From Euglena gracilis (Eukaryota > Euglenida > Euglenophyceae > Euglenales): a stretch of DNA of 64,000 nt. The position numbers were made by a program, and so were the translations under genes. The stretch covers positions 11,097,443 through 11,161,442 of the forward strand of contig CP154956.1 in assembly GCA_039621445.1 (NCBI GenBank), written 5' to 3'. The notes under the pieces are model-generated. The model worked only from the letters and a program-made list of their open reading frames with translations, did no database searches and was not told the DNA's origin. Positions 20,094 through 28,428 of this stretch are shown here, piece after piece (position 1 is the first letter of the stretch; each line of letters opens with the position of its first letter).

Positions 20094-23000
20094 ATGAAAG
20101 ATGTGTTGGAAAAAATTTCAAGCTGTCAAGAGGAAGTGGGAGCGCAAGGACGGTCAAGGCAGGCAGCCGAAGCTGGAAAACACCGAGGAACTGCAGGCGC
20201 TGGAGTACCTGATGGAGCAGGGCTAACACGTCCGTCCGTGGCCGTCGCAACCCTTCCGCCCCCCAATTCGTCAGAAAATTCCTGTTTTCAACAAAGCTTT
20301 TGTGACGGCCATGGACCCTGGACACTCGTGGTCAGAGCAAAGCGTCAGAGGAGCCATCCAGGGCAAGGCCCATTGGGTCATGGGGACCCATCACAGTCAT
20401 CCATCAAGGAAACATTGTCAGGAGCGGGAAACACAGGTCTGGCAGACTACCCATTCCCCTTCTCATCCCCACCCCTATGGCAGGGGAAATATGACAAGTT
20501 CAAAGGGTTCAAGTCAGGAAGGTGGAAACCCTCCTCAAAATGGCCATGGCGGCCATCTATCTACAGGGCCTGGGGCCCAAGGCTATGGCAGCCATCATTC
20601 AAAAGGGCATGGTGCCCATTCTCAAGGACACAGAACCCAGAATCCCAGCAGGGGACCCCAGTGGGGAGAGGTATGTCCAACTATCCCCCCAGAACCCTCA
20701 AAATCATTCCCCCCAGGGGAAGCAAGCCACAGCCAAGACAGGTGGCATCAAACCCCTCAGGGAAATTCAGCCATGGTGGCTTATCTGGGGAACCAAGAGG
20801 GAAAAAGAAGACACAAGAAAAGTGCTGGAGAGAAGGTCAATGGAGACCAAGAAGGCCAGATGGCCCTGAAGGCCAATGGAGGCCATCACAATCAAGATAT
20901 CAAGGCCAATGGAGGCCATTTCAAGCAAATTCAGGTGGCCACTGGAGGCAAGCACATTCAAGATATCAGCCCTTGGGGGGGAGGCCCAAGATTGGCTACA
21001 CCAGGGCCCCTCCAGAAGGTAATCAGCCCTCACCCCCCAGCATTATATGTACCTCCCCACCACAGACCTTCCCCCATCTTTCCAAAACAGGGGGAAAGCC
21101 TGTCTTTGAGAAGCCCTATGGCAGGGCCAGCTACAGCCCCAGTGATGGGGCAGCCAGGGATGACCCCAGTAATGGGGAAACCTGGGGGAGGGACCCCAGT
21201 GATGGGGCCAGTGGTATCCCCAGACACATTACACCCAGGGGTACCCCCTTACAAGGCCCTGCAGGCCAGCATCCCCCATTGGGTCAAGGCAGGAGCCAGC
21301 AGAGAGGTATTAAACCTGATAAGGAAGGGAGTTATGGCAGATCTTCCCCTCTCCCCTCAAATGTCCTTAAAAGTTCCCTTCAAAACTCCCCAAGAAATAA
21401 TGACTGCCCAGAAAATTCTGAGAGAATACGAATGTGCAGGGGCAACCAGGCAAATCCCCCCAGAGGAGGCAAAACATTTGGTCCCTTACTTCATCATTTC
21501 CAAAAAAGAAGGGGAAAAGACAAAGGAAAGACTAATTTCAGACTGTCGACAGTTAAATCTCCACTTCACCCCCCAGAAGTTCAGACTGGAGCATATGGGA
21601 AATATCTTCCCATATCTGAGGAAAGGTTGGTTCTGTGGAAAAATAGATTTGAAAGATGCTTATTTCCACTTAAAACTGCACAGCAGTCTAGAAAGGCATG
21701 TTTGCATGCAGGTGGGGGGGGGGGAAACCTGGCAGTTTCAAGCTGCATGCTTCGGCATCAGCAGCCTGCCTCAAAAATTTATGACTCTCATGAGAGTCTG
21801 GGAGAGGAAATGGAGAAAAGAGGGAAAGGTAGTTTTCATCTACCTGGACGACATTTTGCTGTTAGCCCCCAGCAAAAAGACAGCAGCCCAGCATTTGGCA
21901 GAAATAAAACAGGACCATTTACTGGCAGGTTTCAGATTAAACCTCCCCAAGTCCTGTCTGGAACCCACACAGGAAATAATACATTTGGGCCAGTGGGTCA
22001 ACTTGAAAACAGGCCAGCTGGAAATTCCTCAGGAAAAAATAAAATCCTTAAGAAAGGAGCTGGGCAAAGTGCTCACAGCACAAAAAATAGGCTGCAGAAA
22101 GCTCAGTTCCATTGTAGGTCAACTCAGAAGTTACCTAGTCGCAATGCCATTTCTCAGAATTCTGACAGACCAACTTTGCAAAATGGTGGATTTGCACACA
22201 AAGTGGGGTTGGGACCACACCCTAACCATTCCCCAGGGGGTCAAAGATCAAATTGTGGAGTTAAAAGCGTTTTTGCAGCCAGGTGTGGGCAGAGCTTTTC
22301 AATCCCAGGCCTCTCAGGATCTGTTTTCAGACAGCAGCACCTGGCAGTGGGGGGGGCTGGACAAAAACTCAGGCCAAAAAGTGCAGGATTTTTGGAGAGA
22401 CCTGCACATCCTTCACATCAACCAAAAAGAGTTGATGTCAGCAGTAGAGACAGTAAAAAGTCTGGTCAAACCAAAACAAACAATAATGCTTCACGTGGAC
22501 AGCCAGGTGGCTGTCAGTTATTTAACAAAACGGGGAGGCAGAAAGCCCTACCTAAATTCCATCTTAAAACCCTTGCTGTATCATTGTCAGGAAAAGCAAA
22601 TCAATTTGCAAGTGGTTTGGGTTCCCACAAAAGAGCAATTGGCAGACTCCCTGACCAGGGAGCAAAAGGACCCAGGGGATTATACCCTAAATTTGAACAT
22701 CTTTCACCAAATTCTGAAATTTTTCAGAAAGGACATTACCCCAGAGGTGGACATGTTTTGCACACCCAGCAACAAAAAATTTCCCCAGTTTGTTTGTCGA
22801 TACCCCCACCAAGGGGCTTTGCTGGTGGATGCCTTGAAGGCAGATTTGAAGGGCCTCCCCCCAGTTTATGCCAACCCTCCCTGGAGCATCATTCCCCAGT
22901 GGGTTCAGAGATTAATGTTAAACCCAGACCTAACATTTCTGTTGATCGTACCCCACTGGGCTTCGACATCATGGTGGCGCCAATTAATGTCAATCAAGCA

Positions 23001-23162
23001 GCCAGGCAGCAACGTTTTGCTGGTCCCCCCCCAATGGGGTCTATTCACCAACTGCTGGGGGGAGGAGATGCCCCCCCAAGGTGGAATTTGGCCTGCTTGA
23101 TTGTGTCAGGCAAATATTACAATCCCAGGAAGTTTCGATGTCCAGTATCGACACTTACATAA
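20094..23162 (+). CDS. gag-like protein; frame stays open across the whole of pol (element A)
   Basis: The frame opens at ATG 20094 and runs 1022 codons. The first roughly 250-300 residues look like gag: an N-terminal helix (MKDVLEKISSCQEEV), the GHGPWTLVVRAKRQ motif shared with the other copies, then Pro/Gly/Gln-rich repeats of the GQWRP type. Beyond about 21000 it overlaps RT, RNase H and methylase in the -1 relative frame and shows no known domain, so the tail may be a non-coding open frame. It ends after a C-run that is one base shorter than in element C. I would take gag as real and the downstream two thirds as doubtful. Confidence 0.45.
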   Translation: MKDVLEKISSCQEEVGAQGRSRQAAEAGKHRGTAGAGVPDGAGLTRPSVAVATLPPPNSSENSCFQQSFCDGHGPWTLVVRAKRQRSHPGQGPLGHGDPSQSSIKETLSGAGNTGLADYPFPFSSPPLWQGKYDKFKGFKSGRWKPSSKWPWRPSIYRAWGPRLWQPSFKRAWCPFSRTQNPESQQGTPVGRGMSNYPPRTLKIIPPRGSKPQPRQVASNPSGKFSHGGLSGEPRGKKKTQEKCWREGQWRPRRPDGPEGQWRPSQSRYQGQWRPFQANSGGHWRQAHSRYQPLGGRPKIGYTRAPPEGNQPSPPSIICTSPPQTFPHLSKTGGKPVFEKPYGRASYSPSDGAARDDPSNGETWGRDPSDGASGIPRHITPRGTPLQGPAGQHPPLGQGRSQQRGIKPDKEGSYGRSSPLPSNVLKSSLQNSPRNNDCPENSERIRMCRGNQANPPRGGKTFGPLLHHFQKRRGKDKGKTNFRLSTVKSPLHPPEVQTGAYGKYLPISEERLVLWKNRFERCLFPLKTAQQSRKACLHAGGGGGNLAVSSCMLRHQQPASKIYDSHESLGEEMEKRGKGSFHLPGRHFAVSPQQKDSSPAFGRNKTGPFTGRFQIKPPQVLSGTHTGNNTFGPVGQLENRPAGNSSGKNKILKKGAGQSAHSTKNRLQKAQFHCRSTQKLPSRNAISQNSDRPTLQNGGFAHKVGLGPHPNHSPGGQRSNCGVKSVFAARCGQSFSIPGLSGSVFRQQHLAVGGAGQKLRPKSAGFLERPAHPSHQPKRVDVSSRDSKKSGQTKTNNNASRGQPGGCQLFNKTGRQKALPKFHLKTLAVSLSGKANQFASGLGSHKRAIGRLPDQGAKGPRGLYPKFEHLSPNSEIFQKGHYPRGGHVLHTQQQKISPVCLSIPPPRGFAGGCLEGRFEGPPPSLCQPSLEHHSPVGSEINVKPRPNISVDRTPLGFDIMVAPINVNQAARQQRFAGPPPMGSIHQLLGGGDAPPRWNLACLIVSGKYYNPRKFRCPVSTLT
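20302..23100 (+). CDS. RT-RNase H-DAM-like methylase polyprotein, element A
   Basis: 932 codons, intact over all pol domains. RT motif A (GKIDLKDAYFHLKL) is near residue 446 and YLDDILLLAP near 514. The RNase H SDSSTWQWGG is near 676, LHVDSQVAVSYL near 729 and VVWVPTKEQLADSLT soon after. The methylase NPPW is at about 858-861, followed by a WASTSWWRQL block. This RT-RH-DAM order is that of DIRS pol. The first roughly 200 residues overlap gag in another frame, and the true start is unclear (frameshifting or an internal start are possible). The C-terminus ends early because a 7-C run replaces the 8-C run of element C. Whether it is expressed is unknown. Confidence 0.8.
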   Translation: MTAMDPGHSWSEQSVRGAIQGKAHWVMGTHHSHPSRKHCQERETQVWQTTHSPSHPHPYGRGNMTSSKGSSQEGGNPPQNGHGGHLSTGPGAQGYGSHHSKGHGAHSQGHRTQNPSRGPQWGEVCPTIPPEPSKSFPPGEASHSQDRWHQTPQGNSAMVAYLGNQEGKRRHKKSAGEKVNGDQEGQMALKANGGHHNQDIKANGGHFKQIQVATGGKHIQDISPWGGGPRLATPGPLQKVISPHPPALYVPPHHRPSPIFPKQGESLSLRSPMAGPATAPVMGQPGMTPVMGKPGGGTPVMGPVVSPDTLHPGVPPYKALQASIPHWVKAGASREVLNLIRKGVMADLPLSPQMSLKVPFKTPQEIMTAQKILREYECAGATRQIPPEEAKHLVPYFIISKKEGEKTKERLISDCRQLNLHFTPQKFRLEHMGNIFPYLRKGWFCGKIDLKDAYFHLKLHSSLERHVCMQVGGGETWQFQAACFGISSLPQKFMTLMRVWERKWRKEGKVVFIYLDDILLLAPSKKTAAQHLAEIKQDHLLAGFRLNLPKSCLEPTQEIIHLGQWVNLKTGQLEIPQEKIKSLRKELGKVLTAQKIGCRKLSSIVGQLRSYLVAMPFLRILTDQLCKMVDLHTKWGWDHTLTIPQGVKDQIVELKAFLQPGVGRAFQSQASQDLFSDSSTWQWGGLDKNSGQKVQDFWRDLHILHINQKELMSAVETVKSLVKPKQTIMLHVDSQVAVSYLTKRGGRKPYLNSILKPLLYHCQEKQINLQVVWVPTKEQLADSLTREQKDPGDYTLNLNIFHQILKFFRKDITPEVDMFCTPSNKKFPQFVCRYPHQGALLVDALKADLKGLPPVYANPPWSIIPQWVQRLMLNPDLTFLLIVPHWASTSWWRQLMSIKQPGSNVLLVPPQWGLFTNCWGEEMPPQGGIWPA

Positions 23163-24416
23163 AAAATCTGGGAAATATCAAAAGATATGACTCAGCCTTC
23201 AGGACATTGATGGGCCAGTTATTGCAAAAAGGGGTGCCTCTGCAGAAGTACACAGTCCCCAAGATGGCTGAAGCCATCCTTGATCTTGCTGTTCATAGCA
23301 TCAACACGAATGCATATGCATATGCATTCCCATTTGCATAATGCATATGCACGAAATGCATATGCAGCAGCCTTATTACTCCCAGGGTTTGGGTCTTTGA
23401 GATTTTCACCTCTTCTGGCTCCATTGAAAAGGAAGTGGAATGCCAATGTCTGCAAGTATGCCCACTTTTGGGACCCCACTGATTTTCTAGAAAACATCAT
23501 GAGGAATTCCACACCCCTCTCAGACCTATCTGTGAAAGAGCTCAGAAACAGACTCATCATCTGTTGGAGGCTTTTGGCCCTCCACAGGGGGGTTGATTTA
23601 GCCAGGACACAGCGAAAAATCAGTTTCGTGGGAGAAAAAATTTTCATTTTATTGCAAAGGAAAGGGTGGCAATTCCCAAAATGGGAAGAGATTTTGAATT
23701 TGCCACACACCCCCCTCATAAGCCCATGGCATTTATTGAAAGAGTATGTGGAAAGGACAGCCCACATGGTTGGACACAAAAATAATTTGTTATGGTCTTT
23801 GGATGGTAAAAGACCTTTGACATCAGAAAGAGTGAATTCCCTGACCTGAGAAATTCTGCAAGAGAGGGGAGTGGACACCACCCACTGGAAACCCCACAGC
23901 ACCAGAGGGGCTGGGGTTTTATGGTGGAAAAATGCTGGTTTGCAAGCGGAAGAAGTCCAGCAATTGGGTCAGTGGAAAAATTTTGGGGCCTTCCAAGCTC
24001 ATTATTTAAGGCTGGGAGTCGTTTCAAAAATTCAAAATATTATGGCCCAAAGGGGGGTGCACAGTACCTCACCATCTCGCAGTGCGGAGCCCGAATGGTC
24101 TCGGACTCCCACGACACAGGAAGGGGGAGGAAGGGACCAAGAGGGCGAAGCACAAGAAGATGGTGAGCCCAACCCGCCCACCCCAAAAATCAGCAGAAAA
24201 AGAAAACCATCCCAACCAGAAAGGGGACCCCCAACCAAGCAGCCCCAACCGCCCACCCAGCAACACACCAGAAAGCGAAAACCATCCCCATCAGGGGGGG
24301 GCGGGGCCACCAAGCGACCATGGGAGAGGGGGGGGGAATGGCCACGACGGTTCAGCTTCGCCAAGGTGTCGGAGGAGGCCACCTCATCGCCAACTCCGGC
24401 AACAAAGGCGCAGTAA
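23081..24416 (+). pseudogene. tyrosine recombinase, element A (two lesions)
   Basis: Frame 23081-23341 gives the N-terminal core-binding part (SSIDTYIKNLGNIKRYDSAF). A 40-bp insertion rich in ATGCAT (about 23310-23350), absent from element C, shifts the frame. Frame 23280-23849 holds LLALHRGVDLARTQ (catalytic Arg). A TGA near 23848 (a sense codon in C) ends it. Frame 23871-24416 holds PHSTRGAGV, GQWKNFGAFQAHYLRLG (nucleophile Tyr), then crosses the ICR into a basic SRKRK/TRKRK proline-rich tail. Confidence 0.8.
24066..24167 (+). repeat. internal complementary region (ICR) of element A
   Basis: The left half 24066-24100 pairs with the element's first 35 bp; the right half 24101-24167 pairs with its last 67 bp. 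The halves abut at ggtc/tcgg, which equals the reverse complement of the joined ends (gggagtccga + gaccattcgg). Confidence 0.92.
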
Positions 24417-24482
24417 GAAGCACCCCCCGCGCACGCACAAACACACCAGAACAGAACAGCCGGCAAAGAAAGCAGGACCTCA
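24390..24482 (+). repeat. right inverted terminal repeat of element A
   Basis: Inverted partner of 19887-19979. Beyond it the terminal 63 bp are shared only with the ICR. Confidence 0.88.
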
Positions 24483-24545
24483 CCATCTTCTTGTGCTTCG
24501 CCCTCTTGGTCCCTTCCTCCACCTTCCTGTGTCGTGGGAGTCCGA

Positions 24546-24919
24546 ATCCCCAAGGTCTCCAGCTGCTGCTTCTCCTCCAGGACGTCCGTGGCCATATAAT
24601 TCCAATTTCTTCTCCACTGCATTGCTCATCGAAGTCGAAATTGAAATTTGACAATTGAATTCTCAATTTATTTTCGTCTGGTTCGTGTTCTTCTGGATAT
24701 TGAATTAATATTGACTTCTTTTCTCAGTTCTTCCTCGTTCGTGAACGCTGTTCCTTTCTTCTGGGTGTCGAAGGGCAAGTTAAGAATTAGCCAATTCCGG
24801 CGAAAAAAGGCACTAAGCGGGACCTCCTAACCCAGCGCACCAAAACAATCGCACAACAAACCGCCGGCGAGCAAGGCATGGCCTCACAATGGCAAAGTGC
24901 GGAGCCCGAGGCGTCTCGT
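24546..24919 (-). repeat. leader and left ITR of family II copy B (displaced part)
   Basis: 24546-24800 is the continuation of copy B after the element A insertion and matches 6868-7130 of copy F almost base for base (CCATATAATTCCAATTT..., GCTCATCGAAGTCGAAATT...). 24797-24890 is the left ITR. The terminus gcccgaggcgtctc runs without a break into an ICR-like sequence of a plus-strand remnant (24905 onward), so the exact end is ambiguous within the shared block. Confidence 0.75.
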
Positions 24920-25106
24920 TCTCCCTCGAGGCAAGCCGACCAGGAGGAGCCCGACCCCCCCACCCATATAAGAAAATTTGTCTTCAAACGCCCTCGGCCA
25001 GAAGAAGATGGGGGCCAGGGGGGGGGGGGTGGGGCGGGAACCCAGGAAAAGAAACCGCGCCACGGTCGGCACGTCGGAGACAATGCAGCCACCTCCGGCG
25101 AGGCGG
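24905..25106 (+). mobile_element. family II 3' remnant D, left part (ICR to right ITR)
   Basis: In plus orientation this matches the copy B sequence between its ICR and right ITR, including CCCACCCATATAAGAAAATT and KRPR-encoding sequence, up to ccggcgaggcgg at 25106. The continuation of the same unit (tactaagcgggacc...) is at 29772, after element C. Most of the ICR right half is deleted. Upstream coding sequence is absent. Confidence 0.65.
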
Positions 25107-25136
25107 GACCATTCGGGCTCCGCACTGCGAGATGTT

Positions 25137-25229
25137 GAGGTCCTGCTTTCCTTGCCGGCTGTTCTGTTCTGGTGTGTTTGTGCGTGCGCGGGGGGTGCTT
25201 CTTACTGCTTTTTGTTGCCGGAGTTGGCT
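25137..25229 (+). repeat. left inverted terminal repeat of element C
   Basis: Same ITR as element A, inverted at about 29614-29706. Confidence 0.85.
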
Positions 25230-25460
25230 GATTCCTATTTCTGCCCTTCGACCTCAAGGAGAAAGAGTTTTACTACTACGAGTTCAAGTGGAATTGTTTT
25301 TTCGAGGAGTTCTGCCTTCCCGAGAACCAATACTCTTACCAACTGGTGGACTGAACTTTCAGTGGAACTTCAACTTCCTGAAGGAAGAATTCAACTGGAA
25401 CTGGAAGAAATTCAAGAAAAAAGAACAAGAAACACAACAGATATCGACAACTGGATTTCC

Positions 25461-25829
25461 ATGAAGAATGAATTTCAAAGAAACTCTGAATCTCAAGAAG
25501 AACTGCAAAGAACTTTCAAGAAGTCAGCTGAATCTGGGGAAGGTGGAGTCACAGCAGAAGCTGGAGTGGCGGCAGCAACTAGCCAGTCCGTGGCCATCGC
25601 AACCCCCCCACCCCCCAAGGCTTCTGAGATTTTCAAATCCCCCTCTCAACATGAGAATGGCCATGGACCATGGACAACTGTGGTCAGGAAGAGAAGACAG
25701 AAGGGGAATACCATCACAGGTCCAACAGACTCCCCCCCCTTTTTTATGTCCACCCCCTTCCAGGGGACAAGACAAAGGCTATGGCAGCCTTTCAACAAAT
25801 CCAAAGGATTCAAATTATCATGGCTATGA
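25461..25829 (+). CDS. gag-like N-terminal protein, element C
   Basis: From ATG 25461 (MKNEFQRNSESQEELQRTF, helical and charged) the frame runs through an Ala/Thr-rich stretch and GHGPWTTVVRKRRQ to a stop at 25829, about 123 codons. The same frame is already open from 24978 but includes ITR sequence there. In element A the gag frame continues much further, so this copy is probably truncated by a frame change. Downstream frames (25468-26826) carry KANGGQ-type 39-bp repeats (about 26105-26225). Confidence 0.45.
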   Translation: MKNEFQRNSESQEELQRTFKKSAESGEGGVTAEAGVAAATSQSVAIATPPPPKASEIFKSPSQHENGHGPWTTVVRKRRQKGNTITGPTDSPPFFMSTPFQGTRQRLWQPFNKSKGFKLSWL

Positions 25830-28428
25830 CAGCCATCAACAAAAAGGACCTGGGGTCCAAATTCAAGGCTATGGAAGCCATTATTCAAGAGGGCAGTGGG
25901 CCCAGGGGACAGGCTATGGCTACCCCAACCCAGCCCAACCCAGGGGACAGGCTACCCCAACCTGGAAAGAGCTCATTGGGGAAAGGTGTGTCCAACTTTC
26001 CCCCAGCAATTTCAGACACAAACCCCCCAGGAGCGGCAAGCCAATGCCAAGAACAGGCCATGGTGGCCTTTATGGGAAATCAAGAGGGACAGAGAAGAGA
26101 CAGTCCCAGAGAAAAGGCCAATGGAGGCCAAGCAAGCCTGAGAGCCAAGGGAGGCCAGAAGGCAAATGGTGGCCAAGCAGGCCTGAGTGCCAGGGGAGGC
26201 CAGAAGGCAAATGGTGGCCAAGGCAATCACCACATCAGCCCTTGGGGGGGACGCCCAAGATTGGCTCAGACAGGCCCCCCCCAGAAGATAATCAGCCCAG
26301 CCTTGTATATACCCCCTCATTTCAGGCACAGACCTTCCCCCATCATTCACAAACAGGGGGAAAGCCTGTCTTTGGAAAGCCCTATGGCAGGGCCAGCTAC
26401 AGCCCCAGTGATGGGGCAACCAGGGGTGACCCCAGTGATGGGGCAACCAAGGGGAAGGACCCCAGTGATGGGGCCTGTGGAGTCCCCAGACACATTACAC
26501 CCAGGGGTACCCCCTTACAAAGCCCTGCAGGCCAGCATCCCCCATTGGGTCAAGGCAGGAGCCAGCAGAGAGGTATTAAACCTGATAAGGGAGGGAGTTA
26601 TGGCAGATCTTCCCCTCCCCCCTCAAATGTCCTTAAAAGTTCCCTTCAAAACTCCCCAGGAAGTAATGACTGCCCAAAAAATTCTGAGAGAATACGAATG
26701 TGCAGGGGCAACCAGGCAAATCCCCCCAGAGGAGGCAAAACATTTTGTCCCTTACTTCATAATTTCCAAAAAAGAAGGGGAAAAGACCAAGGAAAGACTG
26801 ATTTCAGATTGTCGACAGTTAAATAACTATTTCACCCCCCAGAAGTTCAGACTGGAACACATGGGAAACATTTTCCCATACCTAAGAAAAGGATGGTTCT
26901 GTGGAAAAATAGATCTGAAAGATGCTTATTTTCACCTAAAACTGCACAGCAGCCTGGAAAAACATGTCTGCATGCAAGTGGGGGGGGGGAAACTTGGCAG
27001 TTTCAAGCTGCATGTTTTGGTATAAGCAGCCTGCCACAAAAATTTATGACTCTCATGAGAGTCTGGGAAAGGAAGTGGAGAAAGGAGGGAAAGGTAGTTT
27101 TCATCTACCTAGACGACATTTTGCTGTTAGCCCCCAGCAAAAAGACTGCAGCCCAACATTTGGCAGAAATAAAGCAGGACCTTTTATTGGCAGGTTTCAG
27201 ATTAAACCACCCCAAATCCTGTTTGGAACCCACACAGGAAATAAAACATTTGGGCCAGTGGGTCAATTTGAAAAAGGGCCAGCTGGAAATCCCACAGGAA
27301 AAACTAAAATCCTTAAGAAAGGAGCTGGGAAAAGTGCTCACAGCACAAAAAATGAGCTGCAGAAAACTCAGCTCTATTGTGGGGCAGGTCAGAAGCTATT
27401 TAGTCTCCATGCCATTTCTCAGAATTCTGACAGATCAACTTTGCAAAATGGTGGATTTGCACACAAAGTGGGGTTGGGACCACACCCTAACCATTCCCCA
27501 GGGGGTCAAAGATCAAATTGTGGAGTTAAAAGCGTTTTTGCAGCCAGGTGTGGGCAGAGCCTTTCAATCCCAGGCCTCTCAGGATCTGTTTTCAGACAGC
27601 AGCACCTGGCAGTGGGGGGGGCTGGACAAAAACTCAGGCCAAAAAGTGCAGGATTTTTGGAGGGACCTGCACATCCTTCACATCAACCAAAAAGAAGTGA
27701 TGTCAGCAGTGGAGACAGTAAAAAGTCTGGCAAAACCAAAACAAACCATAATGCTTCATGTGGACAGCCAAGTGGCTGTAAGTTATCTAACAAAATGGGG
27801 AGGCAGAAAGCCCTACCTAAATTCCATTTTAAAACCCCTGCTGTATCATTGCCAAGAAAAGCAAATCAATTTGCAGGTGGTTTGGGTTCCCACAAAAGAG
27901 CAATTGGCAGACTCCCTGACCAGGGAGCAAAAGGACCCAGGGGATTATACCCTAAACCTACATATCTTTCACCAAATCCTGAAATTTTTCAGACAGGACA
28001 TCACCCCAGAGGTGGACATGTTTTGCACACCCAGCAACAAAAAATTCCCCAAGTTTATTTGTCGATACCCCCACCAAGGGGCTTTGCTGGTGGATGCCTT
28101 GAAGGCAGATTTGAGGGGCCTCCCCCCAGTTTATGCAAACCCCCCCTGGAGCATCATTCCCCAATGGGTTCAGAGATTAATGTTAAACCCAGACCTGACT
28201 TGTCTGTTGATCGTACCCCACTGGGCTTCAACATCATGGTGGCGCCAATTAATGGCAATCAGAAAGCCAGGCAGCAAAGTTTTGTTGGTACCCCCCCAAT
28301 GGGGTCTATTCACCAACTGCTGGGGGGAGGAGATGCCCCCCCCAAGGTGGAAATTGGCCTGCTTGATTGTGTCAGGCAAATATTACAATCCCAGGAAGTT
28401 TCGATGTCCAGTATCGACACTTACATAA
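25670..28428 (+). pseudogene. RT-RNase H-methylase, element C (one frameshift)
   Basis: The first frame (25670-27025) covers the RT N-terminus and motif A (KIDLKDAYFHLKL). The second (useful from about 26990 to 28428) covers QFQAACFG, YLDDILLLAP, RNase H (SDSSTWQWGG, LHVDSQVAV) and methylase (YANPPWSIIPQWV), ending KFRCPVSTLT. The break is a run of 10 Gs near 26979-26989 where element A has 11 Gs and is in frame. A single missing G therefore explains the lesion, and an assembly error in the homopolymer cannot be excluded. Confidence 0.8.

Larger units (their letters stand above)
19858..24545 (+). mobile_element. DIRS-type retrotransposon, family I, element A (complete length)
   Basis: The element is 4688 bp. 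Its first 35 bp (19858-19892) are the exact reverse complement of 24066-24100, and its last 67 bp (24479-24545) match the reverse complement of 24101-24167 with one mismatch, so the ICR fixes both termini. Copy F reads gttgaccgc-atc at the target (about 6855-6870); here gttgaccgc is followed by the element and then by atc. There is no target duplication, as expected for tyrosine-recombinase integration. Order: left ITR, gag, RT-RNase H-methylase, recombinase, ICR, right ITR. The recombinase is broken. Confidence 0.92.
15424..24919 (-). mobile_element. DIRS-type retrotransposon, family II, copy B (split by element A)
   Basis: On the minus strand the element runs from its left ITR (24919 to about 24790) through its leader. 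It is interrupted at 24545/19858 by element A and continues with gag (19857-18570), RT (about 18570-17560), RNase H (17560-17137), methylase-like region (17135-16662), recombinase (16870-15840), ICR (15836-15724) and right ITR (about 15575-15424). All DIRS hallmarks are present: inverted ITRs, an ICR complementary to both element ends, and a tyrosine recombinase instead of an integrase. Coding parts carry several frameshifts. Confidence 0.85.
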
